Origin: Coraliomargarita sp. CAG:312
GTDB taxonomy: Bacteria > Verrucomicrobiota > Verrucomicrobiia > Opitutales > Intestinicryptomonadaceae
Direction of reading: 5' to 3'
Assembly: GCA_000438015.1 (NCBI GenBank)
Contig: FR901633.1
Location: forward strand, 1-7,534
Length of the DNA stretch: 7,534 bases
A program made the translations under genes and the position numbers. Shown one piece after another: positions 6,471 through 7,534 of the stretch; within the stretch, counting starts at the first letter, position 1; each line of letters opens with the position of its first letter. The notes under the pieces were generated by a model. That model made no database searches and was not told the origin of the DNA. It was given only the letters and a program-made list of their open reading frames with translations.

Positions 6471-6490
6471 ACATTCCTCTCTCTATTGGT

Positions 6491-6518
6491 AAAATACATA
6501 AAATACGCAATTAATCAA
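6491..6518 (-). promoter_or_regulatory. Candidate promoter for the 6470 gene
   Basis: On the minus strand TTGATT (6518-6513) and TATTTT (6496-6491) are separated by 16 bases. Transcription would begin near 6484, giving a short leader that holds the AGAGAGGA ribosome site. This is a sigma70-type reading by eye only. Confidence 0.4.
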
Positions 6519-6573
6519 GCGATAACAACTTTGCAGACTTCCCTTCTATATGTGCAAAAAATATGCCGCGCGT

Positions 6574-6613
6574 AAAAAAAATCGCGCCAACGCGCCGCTT
6601 GCGCACAGCAAGC
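6574..6613 (-). terminator. Possible terminator after the Sbal_3080-like gene
   Basis: Read on the minus strand, GCTTGC (6613-6608) pairs with GCAAGC (6602-6597). A second small stem, CGCG (6594-6591) with CGCG (6586-6583), is then followed by a run of Ts (6581-6574). The T-run is typical, but the last stem is only four pairs. It lies about 70-110 bases past the stop at 6684. Confidence 0.35.
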
Positions 6614-6683
6614 TTTTAAGGAAGGCGAATTAAAGAATTTTGCGGTTTTCTTGGGGAAAATTTTAATATGCCTATCGGCAAAA

Positions 6684-7172
6684 TTAAAGTTTTTTATTTT
6701 TCTTATAATTCTTTAGGAGTTCGCCAAAGAAAGGCTCCATCTTTTCCTTCGTGCTGTCGAACTTTGAAAATGTCAGACCTCCCTTCCAATCCAACTGCCA
6801 ATGCCCATGCGCCATCAGTTCGCCGTTTTTGTAAATCCATACATCGGCAACTGACAAATACGTGACAAAATCGAAAGATTGGAGTGCAGTATATTTAAGC
6901 CAATATTCGCCAGTGCGCGGAGTATAGAATTCGTCGACTTCCCGCGTTTTTATTCCGCGCGCGCTAAAACAATCCTCCATAACATCCACGAAGTCTCCAA
7001 CTATAACCTTTGGATTGTCTAAAATCTTTACAACGCCAATATTCTCATCATAGGGCAGCGGTTTGACATCCATCGACTCGCATCCGGTCAAGAAAAATAT
7101 CCAAGACATAAAAAGCGCAAGGTGCTTTAGTTTTGCCGTTTTTAATGAGAGTGTCTCTATAATACTGTTCAT
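6684..7172 (-). CDS. Sbal_3080-like lipoprotein
   Basis: This is a 162-residue predicted lipoprotein with no known biochemical role. The ATG at 7172 is preferred; the longer frame from 7196 starts with TTG and adds eight residues ahead of the signal. From the ATG the signal runs MNSIIETL, KTAKLKH, LALFMSWIFFLTGC, with the lipidated cysteine at C31. The mature domain matches the pattern I associate with Sbal_3080 lipoproteins: VVKILDNPKV near the start, a helix then GIKTREVDE, WLKYTALQSFDFVTYLSVADVWIYKNGELMAHG, and a closing TFSKFDSTKEKMEPFF helix. The C terminus is lysine-rich (NYKKNKKL). There is no Shine-Dalgarno at the ATG. A possible promoter lies about 100 bases upstream. The family call is from memory of the pattern. 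Confidence 0.8.
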   Translation of the reverse strand: MNSIIETLSLKTAKLKHLALFMSWIFFLTGCESMDVKPLPYDENIGVVKILDNPKVIVGDFVDVMEDCFSARGIKTREVDEFYTPRTGEYWLKYTALQSFDFVTYLSVADVWIYKNGELMAHGHWQLDWKGGLTFSKFDSTKEKMEPFFGELLKNYKKNKKL

Positions 7173-7244
7173 TTTGTCAAGCAGGTTGAGCGCCAAACGC
7201 CGCTAGGCAATATTATGCGCATGGCTTTGTAATCTGGGCGATAT

Positions 7245-7358
7245 TCACCGATTTGGCAACATATATTTAACGCGATAAATTGTACCTAGTTTTCGCCATA
7301 CGCGCAATTTATAATTGCCGCGACCAAACCTCTGCGCAAAAATGCGAACAAAAAACAT
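7245..7358 (-). CDS. Possible small basic protein, 37 residues
   Basis: An ATG at 7358 opens a 37-codon frame ending in TGA at 7247-7245. It is preceded by a very strong purine-rich ribosome site, GAGGGAGGGGG, about six bases upstream, far better than those of most full-length genes here. The peptide begins MFFVRIFAQRFGRGNYK and ends RVKYMLPNR; it is rich in arginine and lysine and has no acidic residues. I recognise no family. It lies just past a terminator-like hairpin and 72 bases before the lipoprotein start, so it could be a leader peptide or a small gene in that unit. A G-rich tract and a chance frame would also explain it. Confidence 0.25.
   Translation of the reverse strand: MFFVRIFAQRFGRGNYKLRVWRKLGTIYRVKYMLPNR
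7279..7307 (-). promoter_or_regulatory. Candidate promoter with overlapping inverted repeat
   Basis: On the minus strand TTGCGC (7307-7302) is followed after exactly 17 bases by TACAAT (7284-7279), five of six matches to the -10 consensus. The inverted repeat GCAATT-TAT-AATTGC (7304-7318) overlaps the -35, a position where a repressor could act. It would drive the lipoprotein at 7172 with a leader of about 100 bases. It lies inside the small ORF at 7245-7358, so at most one reading may be functional. Confidence 0.3.
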
Positions 7359-7393
7359 CGCCGTCCCCCTCCCTCAAATAACTGCAATAAAAG

Positions 7394-7433
7394 AGCCGGC
7401 AATAATAATGCTCAAAATTAAGCATCCTCGGCT
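7394..7433 (-). terminator. Terminator-like hairpin for an upstream minus-strand gene
   Basis: Read on the minus strand, AGCCG (7433-7429) pairs with CGGCT (7398-7394), enclosing a second stem AGCAT/ATGCT (7425-7421 with 7412-7408). The structure is followed by CTTTTATT. An asymmetric internal loop weakens it. It sits 20 bases past the stop at 7453, which suits a terminator for a gene entering from the right edge. Confidence 0.45.
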
Positions 7434-7452
7434 ATTCTAAAATTTTCTCCGC

Positions 7453-7534
7453 CTAAAAGCTTGCCTCAAATCCAATAAAGACAGGCGCATTATTTCCAGA
7501 TACAGCCTCTAAGCAGATGTTTCTTTAAGTCTGC
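7453..7534 (-). other. Possible 3' end of a minus-strand gene, cut by the window edge
   Basis: The minus frame closing at TAG 7455-7453 ends AVSGNNAPVFIGFEASF. Its alternating pattern and terminal phenylalanine recall the last strand of an outer-membrane beta-barrel. An in-frame TAA at 7527-7525 interrupts it, so a barrel reading would need a frameshift from a neighbouring frame, for instance the one ending RLKETSA at 7511. A third frame ends CIWK at 7490. Which frame is real cannot be decided from this edge. Confidence 0.25.

Noticed and set aside
7175..7180. Minus-strand TTGACA just before the ATG at 7172 as a -35 box
   Set aside because: The only -10-like sequence, TATTAT, is 10 bases away and inside the coding region.
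7394..7433. Integron attC-like recombination site
   Set aside because: The two-part stem is superficially similar, but the core R'/R'' sequences (GTTRRRY and RYYYAAC) are absent and there is no integrase or cassette.
6608..7464. Inverted 10-mer AAAAGCTTGC flanking the Sbal_3080-like gene
   Set aside because: Ten bases around a HindIII site are easily chance; there is no transposase, target duplication or longer terminal repeat.

Overview
The window looks like ordinary chromosome from a Gram-negative bacterium. Evidence for the Gram-negative envelope is two lipobox-bearing lipoproteins and two exported carbohydrate-active proteins. Sparse Shine-Dalgarno sites, moderate GC, a YHVPNL-type IclR regulator and the GH-like protein types fit the Verrucomicrobiota/PVC group. 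That placement is inference from protein style, not from a marker gene.

Layout, left to right. An IclR-type regulator (25-819, minus) lies downstream of serine acetyltransferase cysE (1001-1801, minus), which makes O-acetylserine for cysteine synthesis. Divergent from cysE is a DUF4136-like lipoprotein (start revised to 1910, ending 2557, plus). Next come a long imperfect hairpin, tRNA-Leu(UAA) at 2833-2913, a flavoprotein with an Isf-like CX2CX2CX5C cysteine motif (3129-3764, plus), and an exported five-bladed beta-propeller glycosidase of the GH43/GH117/GH130 type (about 3871-5028, plus).

The propeller gene converges on an exported TIM-barrel glycosidase-like gene (5363-6470, minus). That gene is split into two reading frames by a frameshift near 5999. 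Between the convergent genes lies a perfect 40-bp palindrome (5049-5088), directly abutted by a second strong hairpin (5087-5119), together probably a two-way transcription terminator.

The right end holds an Sbal_3080-like lipoprotein (6684-7172, minus), a possible 37-residue basic small ORF with a very strong Shine-Dalgarno (7245-7358, minus), a terminator-like hairpin (7394-7433), and what may be the tail of another minus-strand gene at the window edge.

The two carbohydrate-active genes may act on a common exported substrate, and the IclR regulator could control catabolic genes, but nothing here ties them together. I see no CRISPR array, transposase, integrase, toxin-antitoxin pair or recognisable defence system, and I do not claim a new biological system. 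The least-explained items are the palindrome/hairpin tandem, the frameshifted gene and the small ORF.
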